Shown one piece after another: positions 25,821 to 35,162 of a stretch of DNA of 64,000 nt. The stretch's first letter is position 1. The number at the start of each line of letters is the position of its first letter. The stretch covers positions 124,001 to 188,000 of the forward strand of contig OZ247489.1 in NCBI GenBank assembly GCA_965233535.1, written 5' to 3'. A model generated the notes under the pieces. The model did not search any database, was not told the DNA's origin, and worked only from the letters and a program-made list of their open reading frames with translations. Position numbers and translations under genes: made by a program. The DNA is from Cytomitobacter sp965233535. GTDB lineage: Bacteria > Pseudomonadota > Alphaproteobacteria > CAJXXZ01 > 1604HC.

Positions 25821-26339
25821 ATGGAATTCTTTAAAGATCATTTAAATTTAACTAGGCATATAATATTGCGTATTACACATGATTTAATTAATCCACTTGG
25901 CGCTATGAGCATGATGATAGACGATATAAATGAGCATAAAGATATGATTAGCGAATCTTTAGATGATGCAATAAATATCTTAGAAATTGTTCGTAGTATT
26001 TTTAATCCAAGTTTGACGCTATCTCATGCACAGAAGATTTCAAATAAATATATTCAAGATGTTAGTTGGAATATAGAAAATGATATAGGAAATGTAGCTG
26101 CAATTATGTTGACACTTTCCTTTATTTCCATGCAAAAGCAACAAAAATCTGTAATAAATTTACTAAAGAATGAAATAAATATTGATCTTGCTCTAAGCAA
26201 TGAAGAGTTAGATGCGTTACATTTGCGAGAAAATTCTTTATCTTCATATACAAGCTATATTTATTTAGTTGCAATTTTAAGCAAAGAAAATTCATATAAT
26301 ATTATTTACGATAATAACTCTTTAACAATTAAACTTTAG
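25821..26339 (+). CDS. chpT: ChpT-like histidine phosphotransferase
   Basis: 172 residues resembling the histidine phosphotransferase domain of ChpT, which in Caulobacter passes phosphate from CckA to CtrA and CpdR. The key match is RITHDLINPLGAMSMMIDDI (family: R-x-x-HDL-x-x-P-x-GA-x-x-x-G-x-E) with the phospho-accepting His in THD, in a helical-hairpin N-terminus followed by a degenerate ATPase-like domain. CckA and CtrA are not in the window. If correct, this reduced genome keeps part of the alphaproteobacterial cell-cycle relay. Confidence 0.7.
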   Translation: MEFFKDHLNLTRHIILRITHDLINPLGAMSMMIDDINEHKDMISESLDDAINILEIVRSIFNPSLTLSHAQKISNKYIQDVSWNIENDIGNVAAIMLTLSFISMQKQQKSVINLLKNEINIDLALSNEELDALHLRENSLSSYTSYIYLVAILSKENSYNIIYDNNSLTIKL

Positions 26340-26419
26340 AAACATGATGTCTCTTTTAGAAAGTAAATTAGATTGTTTGTGATCATTATATGTATTTTAT
26401 TTTGATTGCAATGTCCAAT

Positions 26420-27949
26420 TTATTTTTGAAACATATTATAGCTTATAGATTCTTCCATATGTGTAGTTGAAACTTGTTTGCTATTTTCTATATCTGCTAT
26501 GGTTCGAGCAATTTTAAGGCTATTGTAATATCTTCTATGCGACATATTTACTTCTTTTGCAAACTTGTTAATTAGCGTTGTCGCATCCTGAGATATATTA
26601 AGTAACTCTACTTTTGAGCTTGGAACATTATGATTACATTTAAATGTTAAATTTTCATACCTTTCTTTTTGGATATTAATTGCAGTAGAAACTGCTTTCT
26701 TCATTTCAGCGCTATTTTTAGATGTATCTCCAATTGCATCTAATTCCCATGGAGCTAATTTATCAATCGAAATTATAATTCCAAATCTATCCCAAATTGG
26801 ACCAGGAATTTTATTTAAATAATTATTATAACAACCAGGGAATTTGCCGCATCTTTTTTCTAAATCATAAGCATGTCCACACATACAAGGGTTCATAGCT
26901 GCTATTAATTGGAAGTTTGCAGGATATCGGACATTTCCATTTGCTCTGGCCACTGAGATGTATCCTGTTTCAATTGATTCTCGTAATCCATTTAGCACAG
27001 AAGGGGACCATAGTGATAATTCATCCATAAATAAAATTCCATTATGAGCAAGAGAAATTTCACCAGGTTTGCATTTATATCCACCACCTACAATTGAAGC
27101 TAATGAAGAGTTATGGTGAGGTTCTCTGAAAGGTCGATCTTTGATAAATCCTGATTTATTATTTAAATTAGAAATGCTATATATCATTGAAACTTCTAAT
27201 GCTTCTTTGGTTGTTAATTCAGGAAGTATTGTATTTATTCTAGAGGAAAGCATGGATTTCCCAGCTCCAGGAGGTCCAATCATTAATGTGTGATGTCTTC
27301 CCGCAGCAGCAATTTCCAATGCTCGTTTAACTGATTCATGCCCTTTAACATCTCTGAAATCTTTATCATGTATTGCAGGTATTGTATTATATGTTTTTGG
27401 TTCTGGGCATAATTGAATACCTTTTATATGATTAAGTAGCTGAAGCAAATTAGATGGTGCAAGGATTTTTAAATCTCCTCCCCATTTAGCTTCTGTTCCA
27501 CAGCTTGAAGGGCAAATCAGCCCTTTGTGTATATTAGAAGCATACACTGCAGCTAATAATGCTCCTGTAATATGGTTTATTCGTGCATCTAATGAAATTT
27601 CACCCATAATAATCCATTCATTCAAATAATCTCTAGGTATGATTTCTAAAGCTTCTAATATTGCTAATATGATTGGTAAATCATAATGATTACCTTCTTT
27701 TTGTATATCGGCAGGAGACATATTAATGACTATACGTTTTGCAGGTAATGCTAATCCGATTGACTGCAATGCTGATTTAATACGTTCTTTAGATTCTGCA
27801 ACAGCTTTGTCTGCTAATCCAACAATATGAAATGCTGGCAACCCTTTTCCCACATGAGCTTGAACTTCAACTTGAACTACATTCACACCTTGAAATGCTA
27901 TTGTAGAAACTGATGCAACTGACATGATTTTATTGTAACAGTTTTGCAT
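26420..27949 (-). CDS. comM: ComM/YifB-family Mg-chelatase-like AAA+ ATPase
   Basis: 509 residues. N-terminal S5-D2-like domain (VQVEVQAHVGKGLPAFHIVGLADKAVAESKER), the AAA+ module with Walker A MIGPPGAGKSMLSSR, Walker B GILFMDELS, and the Mg-chelatase C-terminal region with CMCGH and a Cys-rich loop. In naturally competent bacteria ComM is a helicase promoting branch migration during recombination. Here it is a lone minus-strand gene close to tlc. Whether competence exists is unknown. Confidence 0.92.
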   Translation of the reverse strand: MQNCYNKIMSVASVSTIAFQGVNVVQVEVQAHVGKGLPAFHIVGLADKAVAESKERIKSALQSIGLALPAKRIVINMSPADIQKEGNHYDLPIILAILEALEIIPRDYLNEWIIMGEISLDARINHITGALLAAVYASNIHKGLICPSSCGTEAKWGGDLKILAPSNLLQLLNHIKGIQLCPEPKTYNTIPAIHDKDFRDVKGHESVKRALEIAAAGRHHTLMIGPPGAGKSMLSSRINTILPELTTKEALEVSMIYSISNLNNKSGFIKDRPFREPHHNSSLASIVGGGYKCKPGEISLAHNGILFMDELSLWSPSVLNGLRESIETGYISVARANGNVRYPANFQLIAAMNPCMCGHAYDLEKRCGKFPGCYNNYLNKIPGPIWDRFGIIISIDKLAPWELDAIGDTSKNSAEMKKAVSTAINIQKERYENLTFKCNHNVPSSKVELLNISQDATTLINKFAKEVNMSHRRYYNSLKIARTIADIENSKQVSTTHMEESISYNMFQK

Positions 27950-27990
27950 ATTTAGTCCTAATTTTATAATTTATTTGATATGAAATTTGC

Positions 27991-29466
27991 TTATTGTATT
28001 GCTTGCTTAGAATGCTGAGAGTTGTCGACATCTTTTGACATTTGTCTTAAAGACCAAAACCATAGTGCAAATATAAATATCAGTATAATTGAAAGATATG
28101 GGAAAATTTTCAACTGTGATGAATTTGGTATGATGATAAGTAATATAGCTTGAACTTGTCCACTCAGTGATTTAGAAAGTCTGCTTCCTGCAACGTCTAC
28201 AGCAGCTTTTCCTTTTGTTTTTGCATCATGATCTAGAGGTAGATATGCCATCTCTTTTGTTTGGTCAAAGAAAACATATTTTCCACTTTTACTTAAAACA
28301 TTATGAGCTGAACCTGCAATAACGCATAAAAGCAAAACTGAAATTCCAAAAATTTCTAGAACTCCAAAATACTGGAAACTCATATTCATAAAAAATAAAG
28401 CAGAAGTTATGCATGCTAGAATTGGCGTAATCATAGCGCATAAAAACCAACTATATGATTGAAACAAAATGTTAGATATAAATCCTAATAAGATTGTTGT
28501 ATACCCTATAGTTTGGTTTATGCTTCCTAAATACTGTATAAACTGTGATTTGTTTGTAGCAAATGCCTTCAACTCAGCCTTCCAGGTAGTTTCAACAATA
28601 TTTATACTGAAGTTATAGCAAAAGACCACTATCATAATATGCATAACTTGCTTCTGTCTGAAAATTATTTTAAAACCTTCTAATAACGATACTTTTGATT
28701 TTTTTACAGTAAATTTAACTTCTTTTATTTCTGACAAATATGTTGTAATAAAATAATAAGTAAGCATAATTGCCATATTACATGCAGCTGTAATAAATAA
28801 TAAAAGCGTTAATCTGGAATCAAATGCTGCATCATAGTTGAAAATGCCTTTAATGGTATGTCCAGCAATGATCAATCCCATATATCCTATAATAGCAAAT
28901 GATCCATAAAATCTTCTGCTTTTTTCTTTAGCAATAATTTGATTTACAAACTGCCAAAATAACAAGCTTAAGCACATGCTACACCATAAATCAGCCATCG
29001 AATAGAAAAGTGAATAAGTCCATAACCCATAAATAGGGATAATCCATTTTAATCTTGGGTAAGATAGTTTTAACATTGATATTGTATCTTGAGATGGGTG
29101 TAAAAGTGCTTTGTTTGGATATAAAAACAATGCAAAGCATAAGAAAAATATTGTGAAAAATGAAATTACTAAATAAAATATTTTCTTACTATCTAATACA
29201 TTGCATGCTTTGCTATAGATGAAAACAAAAATAAAAGACAATGGAACTACAATAAATATTTTCAAAAAATTAACAACTTCTGCTCCTGAATTTTTGTCAG
29301 TAATTATCAAAGTGTCTTTCAGAGTTTTGAAAATCGAAGTATTAAACAAGATCAAAAGCATTAGTAGTGCAGTTGAAAAAAACAGTTTGAATTCAGATTT
29401 TTTGATTGGAAAAAAAGATTTGAAATTAAAAGACAGTATATTATTTATAAAAGTTTTGAAAAACAT
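27991..29466 (-). CDS. tlc: ATP/ADP translocase (Tlc family), copy 1
   Basis: 491-residue polytopic membrane protein of the nucleotide-transporter family found in Rickettsiales, Chlamydiae and plastids, exchanging host ATP for bacterial ADP or carrying other nucleotides. About 11-12 hydrophobic segments. Family landmarks: FFPIKKSEFKLFFSTALLM near the N-terminus, FKTLKDTLIITDKNSGAE, SKSGKYVFFDQTKEMAYLPLD, and KTKGKAAVDVAGSRLSKS near the C-terminus. Clearly paralogous to 31254-32747. Substrate cannot be told from sequence; Rickettsia paralogs differ in nucleotide choice. Confidence 0.93.
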   Translation of the reverse strand: MFFKTFINNILSFNFKSFFPIKKSEFKLFFSTALLMLLILFNTSIFKTLKDTLIITDKNSGAEVVNFLKIFIVVPLSFIFVFIYSKACNVLDSKKIFYLVISFFTIFFLCFALFLYPNKALLHPSQDTISMLKLSYPRLKWIIPIYGLWTYSLFYSMADLWCSMCLSLLFWQFVNQIIAKEKSRRFYGSFAIIGYMGLIIAGHTIKGIFNYDAAFDSRLTLLLFITAACNMAIMLTYYFITTYLSEIKEVKFTVKKSKVSLLEGFKIIFRQKQVMHIMIVVFCYNFSINIVETTWKAELKAFATNKSQFIQYLGSINQTIGYTTILLGFISNILFQSYSWFLCAMITPILACITSALFFMNMSFQYFGVLEIFGISVLLLCVIAGSAHNVLSKSGKYVFFDQTKEMAYLPLDHDAKTKGKAAVDVAGSRLSKSLSGQVQAILLIIIPNSSQLKIFPYLSIILIFIFALWFWSLRQMSKDVDNSQHSKQAIQ

Positions 29467-29577
29467 AAAACACCTAATTCTATAGCAACAACCCGATTAC
29501 TTGCAAGTGCTTTCGTAATTAAATATGCTGAATTTATCAATTTGGTTAAAATGTATAATTGGATTACAATAAAAGTA

Positions 29578-30300
29578 ATGAAAGTAATAACAGTTAGTAA
29601 TATTAAGGGTGGTACAGGAAAATCAACTATTTCTGCCAATTTAATTACAGCGATGAGTAATCATGGATATAAAGTATTGGCAATAGATACAGATAAACCG
29701 CAGTATACTTTGACAAATTATTTTAAAAATAGAGATTCAGAGAGCAAGAATACATTTGAGCATATAAAATTAGATGATATAGATAATTTAAGTGATGTGA
29801 TCGCTAAGAATTCACATATGGATTATATAATCATTGACTCACCAGGAGGAATGAATAAAGAATCAGAGCGTACATCTCAAGTTTCTGATATCTTTATTAC
29901 ACCTGTAAGTGATAGTAGATTAGATTTAGATGTAATAGGGCAGCCTTCAGATCAGGATAAGAAATTCATACCTGGGTGTTATGCAAATATGATATGGGAA
30001 GCCAGGAAGCATAAGTTGATTAACGAGCAACAGCAGCTTCATTGGATTGTTGTTCCTAACAAATTAAATACTCGTATTACTAATAACCAAAAGCAAATCA
30101 TGAATCTTCTAAACACAATGAAATCTTCTTTACGTTTCGAAATGTGTCCTGGAGTAAAAGATAGAGTTATTTTTAAAGAGTTATTTAATGTTGGAAGAAC
30201 TGTATTTGATTTAAAGAAGTCAGAGCTAACGATTTCAAGAATATCTGCTAAAAATGAAATTCGATCTATATTAAACAAAGTAATTAATCTGGACTCTTAA
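29578..30300 (+). CDS. mipZ: MipZ-like division-site positioning ATPase
   Basis: ParA/MinD-type ATPase. In Caulobacter MipZ forms a gradient from ParB at the poles and inhibits FtsZ there. N-terminal deviant Walker A NIKGGTGKSTISANL, Walker B YIIIDSPGG, then MipZ-specific regions: PVSDSRLDLDVIGQ, GCYANMIWEARKHK and GVKDRVIFKELFNVGRTVFDL. The start at ATG 29578 gives VITVSNIKGG at the right distance; an ATG at 29551 and a TTG-type frame start at 29542 lie upstream. 240 residues. Divergent from tlc copy 1. MinCDE was not seen in this window. Confidence 0.88.
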   Translation: MKVITVSNIKGGTGKSTISANLITAMSNHGYKVLAIDTDKPQYTLTNYFKNRDSESKNTFEHIKLDDIDNLSDVIAKNSHMDYIIIDSPGGMNKESERTSQVSDIFITPVSDSRLDLDVIGQPSDQDKKFIPGCYANMIWEARKHKLINEQQQLHWIVVPNKLNTRITNNQKQIMNLLNTMKSSLRFEMCPGVKDRVIFKELFNVGRTVFDLKKSELTISRISAKNEIRSILNKVINLDS

Positions 30301-30485
30301 ATTTTTTCAAGAATAATAATCAATGCATTTTCAATATAGACTGTTTGCGGTGAAATTGATTTATGCTACTTGAGCCTGACATCTCAATTTCAACTCATAT
30401 TATATTTAATTTATAAATTTGTGTGAAAAGTGGTATAAATTCAACATATGTCTAAAAACATATATCTTTTTTGGAAAGCTAACTA

Positions 30486-31166
30486 TTATTTTGTGTGATT
30501 AGTTGGGTTGTTTGTAGAATTATTAGTTGATTCTGTAGCTGGCGCACTTGAATTTCCACTTTGTTGATTGTTTTCTTCCAAAGTTTTTCTAGACACAATG
30601 ATGTTCCAACGTCTTTCCATTCTAATGATAAAGAAAGGCAATTTTTTGTTTCTCATCATTTGAAGAACATTTGAAGATTTTCCAGCTCCAGCTCTAAATT
30701 CAATTTGACTTGAAGGTAAGAAAGCTTTAACACCCCATGGTAGTAAAGCAACTATAAAACCGCCTCGTACCTTATCTGTGATTGTTCCTTCTACTAATTT
30801 CTTGCTTTGGAAAGTATCTTCCAATTCTTTCCATGATCTAATGTGATTTACTTTTGAAAAGCTAACAAGTAAAGATCCATTTGAATCTTCATGCTTTTCT
30901 ATCCATACTTCAATTAAGTCTCCAACTTGAGGTACTTCTCCAAATCCATTAATTTTAAATTCATTAATAGGAATTTTTCCTTCAGATTTTATACCAATGT
31001 TTACCCATACGTAGTCTTTAGTAATGCTGCTTACTGTCGCTTGCACTATGCTTTTTTCCTTAGGCATAGAAGACAATTTAACTAGCTCAGACATTTCCTC
31101 AATGTGAGGTAAATCTATGTTTATGTTTTTATCATAGTTACGTTGTTTTGAACGAATAATGTGCAT
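30486..31166 (-). CDS. short ribosomal protein S1-like protein with two S1 domains
   Basis: 226 residues with two S1 RNA-binding folds (about residues 38-105 and 120-190): KDYVWVNIGIKSEGKIPINEF is the first, LVEGTITDKVRGGFIVALLPWGVKAFLPSSQIEF the second, exactly as in domains 1 and 2 of ribosomal protein S1, which bind the ribosome. Domains 3-6, which bind mRNA, are missing, and the protein ends in a low-complexity Asn/Ser/Thr tail. It may be a reduced S1, as short forms occur in some bacteria, or a paralog of a full-length S1 elsewhere. Divergent from tlc copy 2. Confidence 0.75.
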   Translation of the reverse strand: MHIIRSKQRNYDKNINIDLPHIEEMSELVKLSSMPKEKSIVQATVSSITKDYVWVNIGIKSEGKIPINEFKINGFGEVPQVGDLIEVWIEKHEDSNGSLLVSFSKVNHIRSWKELEDTFQSKKLVEGTITDKVRGGFIVALLPWGVKAFLPSSQIEFRAGAGKSSNVLQMMRNKKLPFFIIRMERRWNIIVSRKTLEENNQQSGNSSAPATESTNNSTNNPTNHTK

Positions 31167-31253
31167 CCTGAAATTGTATGATAATATTTGCTTCTAATCA
31201 AGCATATTGAAAGAGATATGCATATCATATAGAGTAGCTTAGTAAGGAGTCTT

Positions 31254-32747
31254 ATGAATCAAAACGTGATTTTCGTAAATTTTATGAAAATAGTTAGGTT
31301 ATTCTTCCCAATAGAAAAAAAAGAAATTAGAAAATATCTGCCGACTGCTATGATGATGTTTATCATTTTGTTTAATTACAATATAGTTAGAAGTTTTAAA
31401 GATATTTTGATTGTTACAGATAAGTCTGCAGATGCTGAAGTTCTTAACTTCTTGAAAACATTTGTTGTGCTTCCATCTTCGATTTTATTTGTGATTTGGT
31501 ATAGTAAAATGAGCAATATGTTTAGTAAAACAAATGTTTTTTATGTTGCAATATTGCCATTTATTACATTTAATATAGTTTTTACTTACTTTTTGTACCC
31601 TAATACAGAGTGGTTACACCCTTCTGCAGAAAGTATTGTAGCTCTTAAAGCAGCATATCCGAGGTTTAGCTGGATTTTCCCTGCGTATGGATTGTGGACA
31701 TATTCACTTTATTACGCTTTTGCTGAGATGTGGGGTACTGCTGCAATGACAGTATTGTTCTGGCAATTTGCAAATAGAATTACAAGTGTTAGCGAATCTA
31801 AAAGATTTTATGCATCTTTTGGTGTTGTAGGTAATATTGGATTCACTTTAGCCTCTTATATAATTAGTCGTGTTGTGACTAGTGATGTAGCATTTGATGC
31901 TAATTTTAAATTAATCATGACTATTGTTATATTGCTTAGTTTGGTATTGACTGCTATTTACTGGTGGATCAATGCTTATGTATTAAATGGTGCAGATGCA
32001 ATTGCTGAAGCTCCAAAAAAGAAGAAAAAAGTGAAACCATCATTGTCTGAAAGTTTCAAAACTGTTTTCTCATCAAAGTATTTGGGATGTATCATGCTTT
32101 TGATCTTCTGTTATAACTCTATGATTAACTTGGTAGAAGTTACATGGAAAAGTCAGGTCAAAGCATATAGTGGATCATCAAGATCTGCATATGCAGCTGT
32201 GGTTGCTCAAACAAATATGTACACTGGAGCAGTGTCAGTTGTATTGTTTGCAACAGCTAATATATTGTTGAGAAAATTCAAATGGGTTGTATCAGCTTCT
32301 ATTACACCTATTATTATGGTTTCAACATCTGTATTGTTTTTCTTGTTTACGGTATTCCCTAAATTTGCAGCTCCATTAACAGCTGCATTTTCAACAACGC
32401 CATTGTTTTTGGCTGTGATTATGGGTTCTATACAGAACGTTGCAAGTAAGAGTACGAAGTATTCCTTATTTGACCCAACAAAAGAAATGACTTACATTCC
32501 TCTTGATGATGAATTGAAGAGTAAAGGTAAAGCGGCTGTAGATATTGCTGGAAGTAGAATTTCTAAATCTTTCGGTGGTGTAGTGCAAATGATTTTACTA
32601 TCATTGTTCCCATTTGGAGCTACGCAGTTAGATATTGCACCATACCTTATGGCTGTGATTGTAATAATCGGAATGTTATGGTTTGTATCTGTTAAGATGC
32701 TTGCTAAGCAATATGGTGATGCCGTAGCAGATCAATCACCTAAATAA
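31254..32747 (+). CDS. tlc: ATP/ADP translocase (Tlc family), copy 2
   Basis: 497-residue nucleotide transporter paralogous to 27991-29466, sharing FFPIEKKEIRKYLPTAMMM, RSFKDILIVTDKSADAE, KSTKYSLFDPTKEMTYIPLD and KSKGKAAVDIAGSRISKS. About 12 membrane segments. A basic loop PKKKKKVKPS separates the halves. A good AAGGAG ribosome site precedes the ATG. Divergence between the copies suggests different nucleotide substrates, as in Rickettsia (inference). Confidence 0.94.
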   Translation: MNQNVIFVNFMKIVRLFFPIEKKEIRKYLPTAMMMFIILFNYNIVRSFKDILIVTDKSADAEVLNFLKTFVVLPSSILFVIWYSKMSNMFSKTNVFYVAILPFITFNIVFTYFLYPNTEWLHPSAESIVALKAAYPRFSWIFPAYGLWTYSLYYAFAEMWGTAAMTVLFWQFANRITSVSESKRFYASFGVVGNIGFTLASYIISRVVTSDVAFDANFKLIMTIVILLSLVLTAIYWWINAYVLNGADAIAEAPKKKKKVKPSLSESFKTVFSSKYLGCIMLLIFCYNSMINLVEVTWKSQVKAYSGSSRSAYAAVVAQTNMYTGAVSVVLFATANILLRKFKWVVSASITPIIMVSTSVLFFLFTVFPKFAAPLTAAFSTTPLFLAVIMGSIQNVASKSTKYSLFDPTKEMTYIPLDDELKSKGKAAVDIAGSRISKSFGGVVQMILLSLFPFGATQLDIAPYLMAVIVIIGMLWFVSVKMLAKQYGDAVADQSPK

Positions 32748-33255
32748 TAATTGTTCTGCACTTTAAATCCTATGTTTAATAAAACAATAGGTAATTCAAA
32801 ATAAATTTCAAACTATTTTAATATTAATTTAAATTGTGATTCATTTTGTATATTCTCATTATATTGTTAATTTAATTATGATGCTTTTATATTTAACTGC
32901 AATTATTTTGTTTGTTAAATATAGCATGTTGTTAATTATTCTTCTGTTTTACGGTAGTTATTAATATCAATACTTTGTTTTTATAGTAATTGTCTGCAAA
33001 TTCAAGAAAGAGAATAACACTATGCATTGTTTTATATTCTTATCATTTGAAGTAATATATAGTTAATTTATCGAAATTCAGATAAAGTGTGATTTAATTA
33101 TATTGCTATATTTTACTTACATAAATTAACATGTATATTATTATTTTATATAAATGAAAGTATGTGATATTGCATTACAATGCTTTGATTAATAGTTTAT
33201 ATGTTTAGCAAATGCAAATTAAGAAAGAATCTTTTTCAGATTTAGGTAATATATT
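32748..33255. other. 508-bp AT-rich intergenic region, no gene seen
   Basis: Lies between convergent tlc copy 2 and mltG. No frame with coding character. A hairpin at 32769-32791 (CCTAT-GTTT/AAAC-A-ATAGG, one bulge) may help end tlc transcription, but it lacks a T run. The rest is low-complexity A+T, possibly the remains of a lost gene. Confidence 0.5.
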
Positions 33256-34296
33256 TTATAACATATTTGTCTTATTTCTCATTTTATGTTGTTCAAATGT
33301 TTCTGAGACAGTTAATATTTTATTGTTATGATAGAAAAATAATTCTTTGCTTATAGCTGGATTAATAGATGCAATTAATGCATTTTTGCTAGGATTAGTA
33401 ATGGGAGCTAGAGGTAATCCGATATGAATATATGTGTTAAATGGTGATGGAGTTTTAAAAGATTTGAAATATATTTTATTTAGATTATATGCTCCTTTAG
33501 TTAAAGCATATAGGACTGTAGCACAAGATTGTAATTTCATTTTCTTTGCTAATCTATTTCTAAACACGGTAGCTATTTTTTGCATTTCAGAAAAATCTTT
33601 ACCTTCTTTTTCGACTATAGAGGCAAATATAATCCACTCATCTTTAGTTAAATACGTGCATTTATTGTTATTCCAAATTTGTGTGCTAATTTGCTGAAAA
33701 TCAGATTTCATTTTTAAAATTATACTTTCTCTATTACTATCTCGTGTATATAAATAAGTTCCAGGAGATAGTGTTCCTTCAGGTATGTGAGAAATTTCGC
33801 CAATTAAATATTCATTTTCATGTAATATGTTTGTGATTTGGGCAGATGATAAACCTTCAGGTATTGTAAGCTTGCGCATATAAAATCTACCTTGAAGCAT
33901 ATTATGCAATATTTTCCATCCATTTGTGCCATCATATTCTCCACTCTTCGCTTTGACTATATATGAGAAAATCAGAATTAATTTAGCTGAACTCACTTTG
34001 CTTTCAATAGAATTGTGTATATCATGTGATCTTTCAATAAATGAAGCACTTTTTCGAATATATATAATGTGATGAATAGGTCGACAAAGTATAAAACTCA
34101 TTACGATTAATGTGAATATACTTATCCATATCAAATAATGAAATAAAGTTTTCAGTATATATTTTTGTTTTTTGTTATAACACGCAAAAAATATTGATAT
34201 GCATATTAATGATGTGATTAAAATTGATAAATTAATATAAAAGCATAAGGTGAAAATTATTGTATAGAGCACGATACTTTTATATATATATAACAT
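33256..34296 (-). CDS. mltG: endolytic murein transglycosylase MltG (YceG-like)
   Basis: Cuts nascent glycan strands in the inner membrane and is thought to terminate glycan synthesis. C-terminal YceG domain: RKLTIPEGLSSAQITNIL, ISHIPEGTLSPGTYLY, the catalytic Glu region IFASIVEKEG, VFRNRLAKKMKLQSCATVLYAL and GLPLAPITNPSKNALIASINPA. The first ~80 residues contain about three hydrophobic segments instead of the single anchor normal for MltG; the true start may be further downstream. Length 346. Confidence 0.88.
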   Translation of the reverse strand: MLYIYKSIVLYTIIFTLCFYINLSILITSLICISIFFACYNKKQKYILKTLFHYLIWISIFTLIVMSFILCRPIHHIIYIRKSASFIERSHDIHNSIESKVSSAKLILIFSYIVKAKSGEYDGTNGWKILHNMLQGRFYMRKLTIPEGLSSAQITNILHENEYLIGEISHIPEGTLSPGTYLYTRDSNRESIILKMKSDFQQISTQIWNNNKCTYLTKDEWIIFASIVEKEGKDFSEMQKIATVFRNRLAKKMKLQSCATVLYALTKGAYNLNKIYFKSFKTPSPFNTYIHIGLPLAPITNPSKNALIASINPAISKELFFYHNNKILTVSETFEQHKMRNKTNML

Positions 34297-34431
34297 TTAT
34301 AAATTATATATGTTGTATGTGATATTGCATATGTATAAAGAAGCTTGTTTTATGCTATCTTCACATGATATGTAATTTTTTGATTAATGAGAACTTTGTT
34401 TTGTAAATCACTTAAAATTAGTAGCAATATT

Positions 34432-35091
34432 TTAAATTCTAATTAAAGCTGCAAGAGATAATGTTCCAGCGCCTTTTTTATTAAATACTACTCTATCTTT
34501 TAATGTGTTTTTCCCTTGTTTAAATAAGTTTAATGATGCTGGGTGCATATAACGTAATTCTACTACCATCATTCCAAGTCTAACTTGTGGTCCTATTCCA
34601 ATCATAGGTGTCCACTGCCATTCTTGATGCTCGCTTACTTTTGAGCTATTTGGTTCAGTATATTTCATATACTGTCCATGGGGCCCAACAAAGAAAAGCA
34701 GCCTTAACATTGAGAAATTAAATCCGATGACTCCATAAGTTCCCAATGTAACTGAGCTTGAATTAATATTGAATTTTTTTGTTTCTTGGCCATCTTGCAC
34801 ATCAACTATATCTTTTTTTCTAAATGATTTTCCAGCATCAATGCAAAAGCCTGCTGCAACAAATCCCAATCCAAAAAAGCTTTCTAAGCTTAAACCTAAT
34901 GATGTTCTTTGGGATAACTTACCTTCATTTTTTTCTTTAATGATATTGTTTTTAATGTTGGTTATAGTATCTGACAATTTCCCTTGTAATGTATTGGTGC
35001 TCATATCTATACTTGTTCTAAATCCTGCATAAGTTGCTGAGTTAGTATAAATTAAAGGCGCTATTAGTATGGCAAATAATTTTTTGTTCAT
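34432..35091 (-). CDS. outer-membrane beta-barrel-like protein
   Basis: 219 residues with a clear signal peptide (MNKKLFAILIAPLIYTNSAT, then YA|GF). The rest has alternating amphipathic strands (VTLGTYGVIGFNFSMLRLLF, WTPMIGIGPQVRLGMMVVEL) and ends with the strand GTLSLAALIRI, consistent with a small barrel of the kind found as surface proteins in Rickettsiales. No assignable family. It lies upstream of mltG on the same strand and is divergent from the next hydrolase. Confidence 0.6.
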   Translation of the reverse strand: MNKKLFAILIAPLIYTNSATYAGFRTSIDMSTNTLQGKLSDTITNIKNNIIKEKNEGKLSQRTSLGLSLESFFGLGFVAAGFCIDAGKSFRKKDIVDVQDGQETKKFNINSSSVTLGTYGVIGFNFSMLRLLFFVGPHGQYMKYTEPNSSKVSEHQEWQWTPMIGIGPQVRLGMMVVELRYMHPASLNLFKQGKNTLKDRVVFNKKGAGTLSLAALIRI

Positions 35092-35162
35092 ATAGAAATT
35101 CTACATCTTAAGTTGTGATGATTGCAATGTTTTAACATAAAAAGTAAAATAATTAGATTAAT

